Positions 35,925-44,002 of a DNA stretch of 64,000 nt are shown piece by piece. The DNA comes from Roseateles amylovorans (lineage in GTDB: Bacteria > Pseudomonadota > Gammaproteobacteria > Burkholderiales > Burkholderiaceae_C). A model generated the notes under the pieces. The model saw only the letters and a list, made by a program, of their open reading frames with translations. It ran no database searches and was not told where the DNA came from. The DNA lies in contig NZ_CP104562.2 in the NCBI RefSeq assembly GCF_025398155.2, positions 5,642,001 to 5,706,000 of the forward strand, written 5' to 3'. Position 1 is the stretch's first letter. Each line of letters starts with the position of its first letter. The position numbers and the translations under genes were made by a program.

Positions 35925-36494
35925 ATGAACAAGACCCTCATCACTTTCGCACTGCTGTCCGCCGTCGGCGTGGCCGGCTTCGTGACCGTGTCCGCGCAGG
36001 ACCTGCGGCACGACGAACAGACGGTGCTCACCCGCTGGGCCGATGTGCACGCCGCGGAACGGGCCCAACTGGCCGAGGTGCCCGCCGTGCTGGCTCTGGC
36101 CGATCGCCAGCCCGGGATCGATGCCCGAGCGCGCGCCAGCGCCCGCGCCCAATGCGGCCTGCTCGCGCAACTCGACACGGACACCACCCTGCTCGACGAC
36201 CCTCAACGCTTCGACCACTACAAGCAAAAGCGCGCCGAATGCACCGGCGCGCTGTTCCGTTTGCTGGCCAACCTGCGCAGCGATCCGTCGCTGGCCGCAG
36301 ACAGCCATGTGCAGGCCTTGTTCCTGTCGCTTACCCAGGGGCAGTCCTCGGTGGATGCGGCCCGGCAACGCTATGGCCAGGCCCTGGTCGCCTACAACCG
36401 AGGCGTTCAGCAGTTGCCGCGCGGCATCGCTGCTGCGGTGCTCGGCTATCAAGAGCGTCCTGACTTCGTTCGCTACGCCGGCCAACGGGGTTGA
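35925..36494 (+). CDS. Exported LemA-like protein
   Basis: 189 residues. A signal peptide or N-terminal anchor (ITFALLSAVGVAGFVTVSA) precedes a mainly helical body. The C-terminal pattern YNRGVQQLPRGIAAAVLGYQERPDF resembles the end of LemA proteins (YNxxVxxxPxxxxAxxxGFxxxPxF). A Cys pair (C57, C86 region) could form a disulfide. It starts 55 bases after the GH48 stop with CCTCCTTCAAGGCGACTGCC upstream, so it is probably co-transcribed with the cellulases. A link to cellulose use is unproven. Confidence 0.65.
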   Translation: MNKTLITFALLSAVGVAGFVTVSAQDLRHDEQTVLTRWADVHAAERAQLAEVPAVLALADRQPGIDARARASARAQCGLLAQLDTDTTLLDDPQRFDHYKQKRAECTGALFRLLANLRSDPSLAADSHVQALFLSLTQGQSSVDAARQRYGQALVAYNRGVQQLPRGIAAAVLGYQERPDFVRYAGQRG

Positions 36495-36843
36495 GCCCGC
36501 CGCCCCTCACGCGCGCCACACACGCGCAGACCGATGATCAAGGGATGCGTGAGCATCCCGCCCGCCGGGCCGTCTGAGGTCCAGGCTCGGCCCCCGGGCC
36601 GCCGACCCCTCAAGCCCACCGCATTCCGACGCCTTCGTCGACGAGAGCTCGACGACCGCTCGACGAGCCGCCCCGAACCGAACCTTGCATGCCGCTGCGG
36701 GACACCTCGACGCGCCTTGCACCCTGCGATCGGCGCGAGGTCCTGGTCCCACGCATGGCGCCGGCGCGTCTGCGACCACACGCCGCAGCGCGCCTCACAA
36801 CGACACGGCCGAAGGGCTGCATGCCCATCCTGGGCAACGAGCC

Positions 36844-36848
36844 AGTGG
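36844..36848. repeat. Target-site duplication, left copy (AGTGG)
   Basis: AGTGG directly precedes the transposon terminal TGT, and the same five bases directly follow the terminal ACA at 54527-54531. A 5-bp duplication is the hallmark of Tn7-type insertion. The 354-base stretch 36495-36848 left of it is non-coding; it holds a hairpin GGGATGC-GTGA-GCATCCC at 36542-36559 and no gene I can support. Confidence 0.92.
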
Positions 36849-36983
36849 TGTCGGAAGCCACTCAGCCCCGAACAGACAGGCTGAGCGCGATCAACCACCT
36901 ACAGAACCGATGAGCAGTGAACCTGGAATCGGTGGCTCACTCAACGCTGAACTTTCAGCGCTTTCGACCATTGAACACTGAAC
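36849..36983. repeat. Left end of the transposon: four TnsB-type sites
   Basis: Sites at 36849-36873 (terminal, TGTCGGAAG...CCCCGAAC), 36901-36922, 36931-36952 (GGTGGCTCACTCAACGCTGA then AC) and 36962-36983 all end in GAAC and share a TCA.C.CTGAAC-like core. They are spaced by 30-50 bases over 135 bp, like the spread sites of the Tn7 left end. The inner flank 36984-37151 holds no gene. Confidence 0.8.
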
Positions 36984-37151
36984 TCGGCGAGTTTGGGTGA
37001 GGTCCACCGTCTCGGACGCCGCTGACCGAGCAGGCGACAACTTCAGCAGAGGCACGGAAGAGGTCCGCAGGCACCGCCCCGCCGGAATTGTCCCCACGTC
37101 CTGCATGTCGCGCCGCAGTGGCTGTGAAGCCTCCTTGATTTCCTGTGCCAG

Positions 37152-37236
37152 TCAGAAGTAGAGGTCAGGGAATCGTTTCATACGGTACTCGACTGGCGGC
37201 ACGCGCCCCATCGCTTCATGTGGTCGATGGTGGTTC
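37152..37236 (-). pseudogene. Remnant of an IS3/IS481-type transposase C-terminus
   Basis: On the minus strand the last 27 codons of an integrase-type transposase are readable: NHHRPHEAMGRVPPVEYR followed by MKRFPDLYF and a TGA stop at 37152-37154. RPHxxxGxxPPxxY is the usual end of IS3/IS481 integrase domains. The upstream part is missing and is joined to IS30 sequence, so this is debris. Confidence 0.75.
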
Positions 37237-38139
37237 TAGCGCTGAAGCCCGTCGGCGGTCAAGCCCATTGGCGTTTTCATTCGATCCGCGTTGCCATGGG
37301 CTATGTGGGTCGCAGAAGAAGATGTCCATGTTCAAGTCGGCGCTGAGATTCTCGTGCATCGCCATCTCCGAGCCTTGGTCGTAGGTCATGGTCTTGCGCA
37401 GGCTCTCAGGGACGCTTTTGAGGCGCCGTCGGAAGCCGTTGAGGATGTCCTCGGCGGTGTTGCCTTCGAGCTTGACCAGCATGACGTAGCGGCTCAGTCG
37501 TTCGACCAGGGTTCCGACGGAGGAGCGATTCATGGCCCCCTTGATCAGATCCCCTTCCCAGTGACCAGGCACGATCCGCGCGGCCACCTCTGGGGGGCGC
37601 AAAGCGATGGAGGTCATGTTGGGTAGGCGTGCCTTGCGCTCGGTGCCTCGGCTACGAGGCAGACGCGTCTTGTGGCTCTGGCGCAGCAGCTCGACCAGTT
37701 CAGAACGCAGCGTGCCGCGCGGCATGGCATAGATGGCCCCGTAGATGGTCTCGTGAGATACGGCCAGGGGAGCACAAGCAGGGGCAGTCGAAGCTGGTTT
37801 CATCTCGCGAAGTCTGCACGCGATCTGTTCGGGCGACCAACGGCACCGCAGTCCACCGAGCACGGTCCGCCAAAGAGGCGTCTTGAGATCGAGGCCAAGC
37901 TTTCGCCGCGCGGCACCCGCCGCTGCACGTCGCTCGACACTGCGGCATTGGGCCGGGGCAGCCCGATAGCTGCGGGCAAGAGCCGTCGGAGAAGACTTGC
38001 CGCGAATGACTTCGCGACAGATGATGGAGGGACTGAAGCCGAGCTTGTCTGCAATCTGACGTCGGCTACATCCGGCTTGGAGCAGCAACTGAATCGCGAC
38101 GCGATCCGTCTGGCTCAAGTGCGAGTAGTGAGTTCCCAT
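37216..38139 (-). pseudogene. IS30-family transposase, 3' truncated
   Basis: 307 codons remain. The N-terminal helix-turn-helix (HLSQTDRVAIQLLLQAG, RRQIADKLGFSPSIICREV) and the DDE core are present: VPGHWEGDLIKGAMNRSSVGTL (first D), MTYDQGSEMA (second D) and SPWQRGSNENANGL (catalytic E). Normal IS30 transposases continue with LR.YFPKG and ~30 more residues; here the frame runs into foreign IS3-type sequence and stops. The upstream inverted repeat may lie near 38165-38190 (GTGTCGCACTTCAACCTTGA). The junction near 37245 shows deletion or insertion by another element. Probably inactive. Confidence 0.8.
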
Positions 38140-38247
38140 TTTCGCGACACCTTACAAGATGCGGGGTGTCGCACTTCAACCTTGAGCCGGCCGTGCGTTT
38201 GTGTTGTAGGCCGAGAATGTGTCCTCGGATAATGGGGAGTTGGAAGG

Positions 38248-39237
38248 ATGGCAAAAGGATTTGGAACAGAGATTGAGTCGCAGGTGCAAAGCATCCGCGC
38301 CAGAATGCATTTTGGCCGAATCGATGGAGTGGAACTGTTCGAGACAACTGCACGCTTGAACCAACTAGATCGTAGCTTGCAAAGCGTAGGTTCCACGGGC
38401 GATGCAGAACTCTTCCGGCATTTTCCCGTCGCCGCAGTTGCGGTTCTTGAGAGCCACTTTAAAGCTGCGGTGGCTTCCATCGTCAATGCAGGCTCGCCAT
38501 ATCTTGAACGAGGGCTTGCACTCTCGAAGGATCGACTGAAATCAGCAGTAGACGTTGTTCCGTTGCTTCATCGAAAGGCGGTGACGATCGGTGAAGTTGT
38601 AGCGCACGTCATTCCATTCAACTCAGTCTCCAGTCTTGAGGTCGCATTTAGCATGCTCCTCGGCGCCGATATTAAGAACTTGGTTGCTGAGGCGCGCGAT
38701 CCCTATCGCCTGCGGAGTACTGGGGTGGGCGCAGCGGAACTCCTGGTGGTGTCGGTAGATGACTTGTGGCGCGGGCTGGCTCTGGCATTCGAGAGGCGAC
38801 ACATCTTGGCTCACGAGGCGGCGACTAAGTTCGACCTCTCGTTCGATGAGGCGAGGGATGCTGTCAATTCATGCGCGGCGTTTGTGAGCGCTTTGGACGC
38901 CGTCATGTGGACCACGATCTGGAAAGACCTGCCGCTGACACAGTACGAGATGAATGTCGACGCCTGGTCTTCTTGCAGGGCCGAAAGAAAGGCGCTGGCC
39001 GCGGAAATCCGAATAGCTCTGACTGCTGCAACCGAGATGGGCGAGCGAGCACGATTTCGCGAACTGCATAGAGCGTGGAAAGAATTCAACAAGCGGTGGC
39101 TGGCATGGGAAGACGAAGCGTTTGCTATGGGGTCCATTCGGCCAATGATTGCCGCGAATTCTCGCGAACGGGCGTTGCATGCCAGAAGGGAAGCTGTTCG
39201 AGGCTGGTTGAGCCTGATGCGCCCGACGGACGGCTGA
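38248..39237 (+). CDS. HEPN-like protein, putative defence RNase
   Basis: 329 residues; ATG 38248 preceded by GGAGTTGGAAGG. The protein is almost wholly helical. Around residue 184 it has RHILAHEAATKFD, which fits the R-x4-H active motif of HEPN ribonucleases, within a region (LVVSVDDLWRGLALAFERRH) like RiboL-PSP-HEPN domains. The C-terminal ~90 residues are charged helices. HEPN proteins act in abortive infection and toxin systems. Codon use is more relaxed and AT-richer than the chromosomal genes around the element, consistent with transfer. It has no obvious antitoxin partner. Confidence 0.65.
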   Translation: MAKGFGTEIESQVQSIRARMHFGRIDGVELFETTARLNQLDRSLQSVGSTGDAELFRHFPVAAVAVLESHFKAAVASIVNAGSPYLERGLALSKDRLKSAVDVVPLLHRKAVTIGEVVAHVIPFNSVSSLEVAFSMLLGADIKNLVAEARDPYRLRSTGVGAAELLVVSVDDLWRGLALAFERRHILAHEAATKFDLSFDEARDAVNSCAAFVSALDAVMWTTIWKDLPLTQYEMNVDAWSSCRAERKALAAEIRIALTAATEMGERARFRELHRAWKEFNKRWLAWEDEAFAMGSIRPMIAANSRERALHARREAVRGWLSLMRPTDG

Positions 39238-39517
39238 CCCGTCAGTTTCCATGGAAATGACCCGGGTCAAACACGGCCATAGCGCAAGCAACATCCACCT
39301 CAACGGCCGCCGTCATTGCCCCTAGGAACCGCAACTCGCGGGCGCTAAGGTCTGCGGAACCGCGAATGCTGCTGCTCGCATTCTCTGCTTCGTTCAGCGC
39401 TTCTGAGCCGCTTCGTACAGAGCCTTACGACTTCGGCGCCGGCACAGTTGACGTGGCTTACGTCACTAGGCAGGGCCGCAGCTGGGCGGTCCACTGGCCT
39501 CTCATCAGGAGAGGTTC

Positions 39518-39895
39518 ATGTTCCCCAACTCGTTCTACATCTGTCCCGAAGATGTCTTCCGCCTCGGCAACGCAGGCAGCCCAAGGCTCAGCAACATCAG
39601 ACCACGCGATGTCGACCTGACAAAGGTGAACGACATCGTTGTGGTCATCGCGAACAACGCCGGCGTCAGCGTGTTCAACGAGCAAGGACTGGCCGAGCGA
39701 GACATGAGCGGCTGGGTCTGGCAGTTCAACGCCGCCACGCCGATGCCTCAAGGGCTGAAGCTCGTTCACGATCGCCCCGGCCACTACTCGATTGCACCGA
39801 CGGTTAACATGCCGCTCGATAAGTACAAGGGGTTGCTGGAGGAGCTTGGGATGAAGGCGTTCCGTGTGTTCTTCAAGCAAGGCAAACAAGCATGA
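39518..39895 (+). CDS. Tse2-like toxin
   Basis: 125 residues; ATG 39518 with AGGAGAGG upstream. The pattern GVSVFNEQGLAERDMSGWVW, then GLKLVHDRPGHYSIAP and LDKYKGLLEEL resembles, from memory, the Pseudomonas type VI effector Tse2 (GGTSVFD.AG, LKV..D..N....HYTI.P). Tse2 is a cytoplasmic ADP-ribosyltransferase-fold toxin. The next gene overlaps its stop codon and matches the size of its antidote. No type VI secretion genes lie in the window, so an intracellular toxin-antitoxin role is more likely than injection. The 280 bases before it (39238-39517) contain no gene. Confidence 0.7.
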   Translation: MFPNSFYICPEDVFRLGNAGSPRLSNIRPRDVDLTKVNDIVVVIANNAGVSVFNEQGLAERDMSGWVWQFNAATPMPQGLKLVHDRPGHYSIAPTVNMPLDKYKGLLEELGMKAFRVFFKQGKQA

Positions 39896-40125
39896 AATCG
39901 CTGACGTTGGACCTGACGCGCTGGGAAGCGCACTGCATTCTCGAAGCGCTCACCGAGCTGGACGCTAAGTGGGCAAACATCTGCCAGACCTCGCAAGACG
40001 AGGATGAGGTCGCCGACTATGGCAATGACCTGATCGAGCTCCGCCTGACGTTGAAGTCGGTGAAAGAAAAGGCGATCGCCGAGTTCGGGCCTGGGGTCGC
40101 GAACTTTGATCGAACGCCGCTGTAG
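39892..40125 (+). CDS. Tsi2-like antitoxin
   Basis: 77 residues, exactly the length of Tsi2. It is acidic and helical (WEAHCILEALTELDAKWANI, YGNDLIELRLTLKSVKEKA) and ends EFGPGVANFDRTPL, comparable to the Tsi2 ending with G.PPYDRL. Tsi2 is a small coiled-coil dimer that neutralises Tse2 by direct binding. The ATG overlaps the toxin stop (ATGA), giving tight translational coupling. The similarity is recalled by eye and needs profile confirmation. Confidence 0.65.
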   Translation: MKSLTLDLTRWEAHCILEALTELDAKWANICQTSQDEDEVADYGNDLIELRLTLKSVKEKAIAEFGPGVANFDRTPL

Positions 40126-40241
40126 CCGCCACGCTCAACTTCGGTGGGTGCCCATATCGGCCTCGGCACGGTAGCGCAAGTGCAGTCTCAGGCCTGAGGC
40201 GTTCGATGCCCGCTGAGGGCTCCGGCCAGGGACTCAGCAGA

Positions 40242-42323
40242 TCATCTTTGGGTGGGCGGCTCATGCCGGCGGGCCAATTGTGCGGCGTCGTGAACGCGTG
40301 CCAACGGTACGAGTGCAGCCCTGAGCACGTCGTCCATCGCCCGAGGAACCAGCGTGTCGTCCGCAGGTAGAAGCTCCAAGAAGGCTCGCAGCGCGTAGTC
40401 GATCCCGGAGGTGCTTGGCACAACTTTGTGCTCGCGGACACGCGCCAAGATTGCCATCTCCAGTTCAGCATGTGTCTTTGGCGCCCCGGCCAGACTCAGG
40501 CTCCCCACCACGTACCTAACGTGCCCATATTGCAGGCGAGTGAGCATGGCCAACGCCGCGAATAGCGTTTCCACGACGGGCGCACTCACGAACGCATGAG
40601 GTCGGTTGTGTGCTGCACTGAAGAACGATTGCATGCGCTCCACAGCGCCACGCGTGGGCACAACGAGTCGATCCTCATCTAGCAGCGACGGGCGGCGAAG
40701 ATCGCGCAAGTCTATGCACGCCTCCAAGATGCCTTGAAAGCGCGATAGCGCGTTACGACGGGCCAGCCGACCGATCCACGATGGGAACTCGCGCTGCAAT
40801 ACCCATCGCCGCACCTCAGGAAGCAATTCATCGTCAAGCCAGCGATGGGCGAACTCCACTGGCCACCAGCCTCGCTCGGAAAGCTCCTCATTCGAGTGGG
40901 CATCGGGCGGCTGCCACATGATGGCCAAGTGCCCCTCGGCCAGGTCAATCTCAACATCCGCGCTCGCGTAGAAGATGCCGTGATAGCCAAGGTCGAACCG
41001 CCCGCTATGGCGTTCCGTCTGGATGACATACGGCTTCAAGACGTCTTGCGCGGCGTCGAACATGCACCATGGCTGATCGCCAGCACTGACGTCGTGGGCA
41101 CGTGCGAACGCGATGATCTCGTGCCAGCCTCGGCGGTCAATGGCGCCGAGCACCACCCGATTTCCGGACCAGTTGACGAATGGGAATCCGGCGCTCCCCC
41201 ACCTCGACTCCAGCTCCAGATACGCATCTTGGACGGCATCCGTCAACGCATCGGCAACGCTCGCCAGCTCTTCCACCACGTCGTCGGGCAACCGAAGGCG
41301 GGCCGATGAGAGGTCTATCACCAAGCCCTCCAGCCCAGGAACTGGTCCCACCACGAAGCCGCGATGCTCGTGCGTGATCGGCGAACCTGTAGCGAACAGC
41401 ATCTTGTCATGCAGCCACCGTCCGCCGAGCGCCAGCGTCAAACCAGTGAGGTTGGCAATGTTGAAGTCGATGGCGGCCGAGGGGTGGTTGAACTGTGGGC
41501 CCGGCAGGATGGCGCTGATAGAGAACCAGGGCCCGCGGTACGACCAGTTGTAGCCGATGCGTTTGAACTCCTTGGAACTTTCTGGCTCCAGGATCGGCAA
41601 TGATGCGTCGGTTGATGGTTCGTTCAACGGGGCATCGGCCGGCGCTGACATCTCAAGCTCACCCTGTTGAGCCAAAGCGAACGCTTGAGCCCGCACGTGC
41701 TCACGCGGATCAAAGAAGGCCTTGTTGAACGCCTCGTGGAACCCGACACGCTGCATCCACTTGTTGCCGAAATGCTCGATCGGGTACGTCGGAAAGAACT
41801 TGGACAGGACGTCCGGGTGTTCCTGCACCATCGCCGTCAGCGTGTGTGCCGTCCACAGTGCGCCGTGGATTCCCTTCTCGCGTAGGTCCCTCTTCACCTG
41901 TCTCCACCGTTCCGCAAGGGGTGGTTCGATCTCGTACTTCGCGAGGACCAAGTAGAACTCTCGGGTCGACGATTTCCACGATCCCTCGTCGAACTTCTCC
42001 ATCGCCTTCGTCAGGCTACTCGCCGAAAAGCCCTCACCGCTCTTGCATTCGAAGACAACCAATTGGTCCGGCGCAACGTCATCGAATGCGAAAAGGTCAA
42101 TTCCTCCCTGTGCGAGCCCGGGCCCGCCGAGGCGCTTGCAACCCACCAGCCTGCGATGTTTGCGCAGCAGCCACCAGCAGAACTGTTCGAAGCCCAGAGG
42201 TTGCAGCGAAGCGAAATCGAGGACGTAGCGGCCCGCGGGCGGCACAGTCAGTGCAGGCTGGACTTCCGCGTCGTCGTGGAGGTAGTCTGGCCATTCCTGG
42301 GGCAGTGAGTTGTGAAGTGACAT
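40242..42323 (-). CDS. Large protein with N-terminal Mrr-like PD-(D/E)XK nuclease
   Basis: 693 residues from the ATG at 42321-42323; an in-frame start at 42452 would add 43 residues without a better ribosome site. Residues 40-110 form a restriction-endonuclease fold: LQPLGFEQFCWWLLRK, then GGIDLFAF with Asp76 and VVFECKSG with Glu92 and Lys94. LGFEQFCWWLL corresponds to the conserved first helix of Mrr-like domains. Residues ~110-230 look like an extension of that domain; the remaining ~450 residues are not recognised. A large unknown C-terminal part may sense or bind the target. It is convergent with the Tsi2-like gene and 204 bases from the HNH gene. Confidence 0.75.
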   Translation of the reverse strand: MSLHNSLPQEWPDYLHDDAEVQPALTVPPAGRYVLDFASLQPLGFEQFCWWLLRKHRRLVGCKRLGGPGLAQGGIDLFAFDDVAPDQLVVFECKSGEGFSASSLTKAMEKFDEGSWKSSTREFYLVLAKYEIEPPLAERWRQVKRDLREKGIHGALWTAHTLTAMVQEHPDVLSKFFPTYPIEHFGNKWMQRVGFHEAFNKAFFDPREHVRAQAFALAQQGELEMSAPADAPLNEPSTDASLPILEPESSKEFKRIGYNWSYRGPWFSISAILPGPQFNHPSAAIDFNIANLTGLTLALGGRWLHDKMLFATGSPITHEHRGFVVGPVPGLEGLVIDLSSARLRLPDDVVEELASVADALTDAVQDAYLELESRWGSAGFPFVNWSGNRVVLGAIDRRGWHEIIAFARAHDVSAGDQPWCMFDAAQDVLKPYVIQTERHSGRFDLGYHGIFYASADVEIDLAEGHLAIMWQPPDAHSNEELSERGWWPVEFAHRWLDDELLPEVRRWVLQREFPSWIGRLARRNALSRFQGILEACIDLRDLRRPSLLDEDRLVVPTRGAVERMQSFFSAAHNRPHAFVSAPVVETLFAALAMLTRLQYGHVRYVVGSLSLAGAPKTHAELEMAILARVREHKVVPSTSGIDYALRAFLELLPADDTLVPRAMDDVLRAALVPLARVHDAAQLARRHEPPTQR

Positions 42324-42527
42324 AGAGACTGGTAAGCGCGAGGGACGCCATGCGCCGTCGGACACCCGTGCGGGACGAATCAGCTTGCCGACCGGGGGGC
42401 TTACGGGAACGCAGGACCGCCTTGGCTGAGACACCAATTCTCGCGTCAACAACGTGTGACCGCGACGGGCGCCGCAACAGTCGCCACATGCGTCCAGAGG
42501 CGTCCGGCGATGGCCGAGGCGATCCGC

Positions 42528-43313
42528 TCAGTCCACGTAGCCCACACTCGTCGCAATACTCGCGAACTCCGTCTTTCGCTCGTCCAGCCGCTGACGGGCA
42601 GGCAAGTCAGACGGGTTCAGCTTGACGAACTCCTCCAGATACCGGATCTCCATCTGTACCAGGGTCACCGAGAGCTTGGTCACGGTGTTGGTCATGCGCA
42701 GATGCAACACCTCGAAGTCGTTGGAGAAACACGCTACAGCCTGCGTGAGGAGTTGGCTGGCCTCGGGATCGGCTCGGAGCCGCTCCGATTCGATGAGATA
42801 GTCTTGGATCTCCGAAAGATCAGTCGCCAAGGCCGCGGCCTGATCAGCCAGCGTCGTGTACGACGCGCTCACGTCGATCTCAATGGCCAGCTCAGATACC
42901 ACGTGGTGCTCTCGGTGCTGGTGCGCGATGTCCTTCCAGTACTGCGACATCTCCGCGCTGACCTTGTGCAGCAAGCTTTCATCGATCTGAAAGAGCTTTT
43001 GCCCGAACGCCTTTTCGTGATCGGCCTTCATCGCGCGCAGCCGATCGGGCGGATACAACGCCGCATCGTCTGTTTCGACGTGATGCGGGTAACACAGCAA
43101 GATGAGGTTGTCGTAGGCCCGCCGCTGCTCATCGGTCTGTTGCAGATTGAACCGCTCTCCTTTGAGCTCGGCCGCCTCGATGTGGCAGACCTGGGCGATG
43201 AAAAGATTCTTCTCACTGACCAGCGGCGCGGCGCAACCAGGGAACGCACATCGGTTGCCTGAACGCGCAAACAGTGCTCTCAGGTCATTGGTGCGGATGG
43301 AGAGTCGAGCCAT
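42528..43313 (-). CDS. HNH endonuclease
   Basis: 261 residues. The HNH fold is at residues 20-82: CAFPGCAAPL (Cys22, Cys27), VCHIEAA (His44), then YDNLILLCYPHHVETDD with Asn69, Cys74 and His77/78. The rest is helical (residues 95-250), with a charged coiled-coil-like region. HNH genes with such helical tails occur in restriction and anti-phage islands. It lies upstream of the Mrr-like gene on the same strand, so the two may be co-expressed. Confidence 0.85.
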   Translation of the reverse strand: MARLSIRTNDLRALFARSGNRCAFPGCAAPLVSEKNLFIAQVCHIEAAELKGERFNLQQTDEQRRAYDNLILLCYPHHVETDDAALYPPDRLRAMKADHEKAFGQKLFQIDESLLHKVSAEMSQYWKDIAHQHREHHVVSELAIEIDVSASYTTLADQAAALATDLSEIQDYLIESERLRADPEASQLLTQAVACFSNDFEVLHLRMTNTVTKLSVTLVQMEIRYLEEFVKLNPSDLPARQRLDERKTEFASIATSVGYVD

Positions 43314-43520
43314 GGACGCGTGATCCTTTGGTTGTCAGGGACAGGGCCGGCTCACTAGCGACGTATGCCACTAGCGTCCTAGATGCCAACTTGACCCGCA
43401 ATTACAAGGCGGCTGCTTGATTCAGGGTGAAGCGGCGCCCAGTGCACATTAAATCCGCATGTGCAAAATCACCCACCTCCCAAAACTGCTATATTAAAAG
43501 TAGTTTTGATGGCGGAACAC

Positions 43521-43541
43521 AACAACCCCCTCCCGGCATTA
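43521..43541. promoter_or_regulatory. Operator-like motif, copy 1 (before the gp16-like gene)
   Basis: AACAACCCCCT-CCC-GGCATTA, about 77 bases before the gp16-like start. A second copy with AGCA in the middle is at 43910-43931 before tnsA. The 304-base gap 43314-43617 also shows AAAACT/AGTTTT and TGCCG/CGGCA inverted repeats near 43487-43510 and 43581-43597. Confidence 0.6.
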
Positions 43542-43617
43542 CTCTGCAATAAAGAATTCACGTTGATAAGTATTGCAAGATGCCGCTATATTCGGCAGCA
43601 ATTGCAGGATTGCCGCC

Positions 43618-43857
43618 ATGCCCAGATTCACCACCAACGACCTTGCTCGCGTGAGAGAAGACTTCTATCTGCGAGGTGAGACCGTCGCGGGCTGGGCTCG
43701 CAGGCATGGATTCTCCGCAAACATCGTGTATCACGTGCTTCGCGGCAGTTGCCAAGCTCTGCACGGCGACGGTCACCGCGTCGCCGTGGCGCTCGGCCTC
43801 AAGGCGAGCCTGCTAGGAAACACAGAAATTCCACAACAGCAGGAGAGCACCATGTAG
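43618..43857 (+). CDS. BcepMu gp16-like DNA-binding protein
   Basis: 79 residues from the ATG at 43618. TTNDLARVREDFYLRGETVA, GWARRHGFSANIVYHVLRG (helix-turn-helix) and GDGHRVAVALGLKA match the pattern of the phage-associated BcepMu gp16 family, small regulators of transposable phages that also occur beside transposition genes. It lies 145 bases upstream of tnsA on the same strand. Shared motifs in front of both suggest that it represses or tunes the operon (inference). Confidence 0.75.
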   Translation: MPRFTTNDLARVREDFYLRGETVAGWARRHGFSANIVYHVLRGSCQALHGDGHRVAVALGLKASLLGNTEIPQQQESTM

Positions 43858-43904
43858 AAAAAAGAACACCGACCAATCTCGCGACGGGCCGGCGTTCCGA
43901 GGCT

Positions 43905-43939
43905 GTAGAAACAACCCCCTAGCAGGCATTAGTTTCTAC
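43905..43939. promoter_or_regulatory. Inverted repeat plus operator copy 2 upstream of tnsA
   Basis: GTAGAAAC and GTTTCTAC flank a 19-base spacer; the second copy of the AACAACCCCCT...GGCATTA motif (43910-43931) lies within it. It ends 63 bases before the tnsA start, so it is well placed as an operator in the tns promoter. Confidence 0.65.
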
Positions 43940-44002
43940 CCCTCTCCGGCTCCCGTCAAGCCCCAGCGATGCTGGGTTTGGGAAACTATTGCCTTTTCAC
44001 AG

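Noticed and set aside
32885..36187. 1100-codon minus-strand open frame opposite the GH48 gene
   Set aside because: Arg/Gly/Val/His-rich mirror of a strongly coding plus-strand gene; no domain and no ribosome site.
39518..39895. Reading the Tse2-like gene as a type VI secretion effector locus
   Set aside because: No Hcp, VgrG, PAAR or Tss genes in the window; toxin-antitoxin use is simpler.
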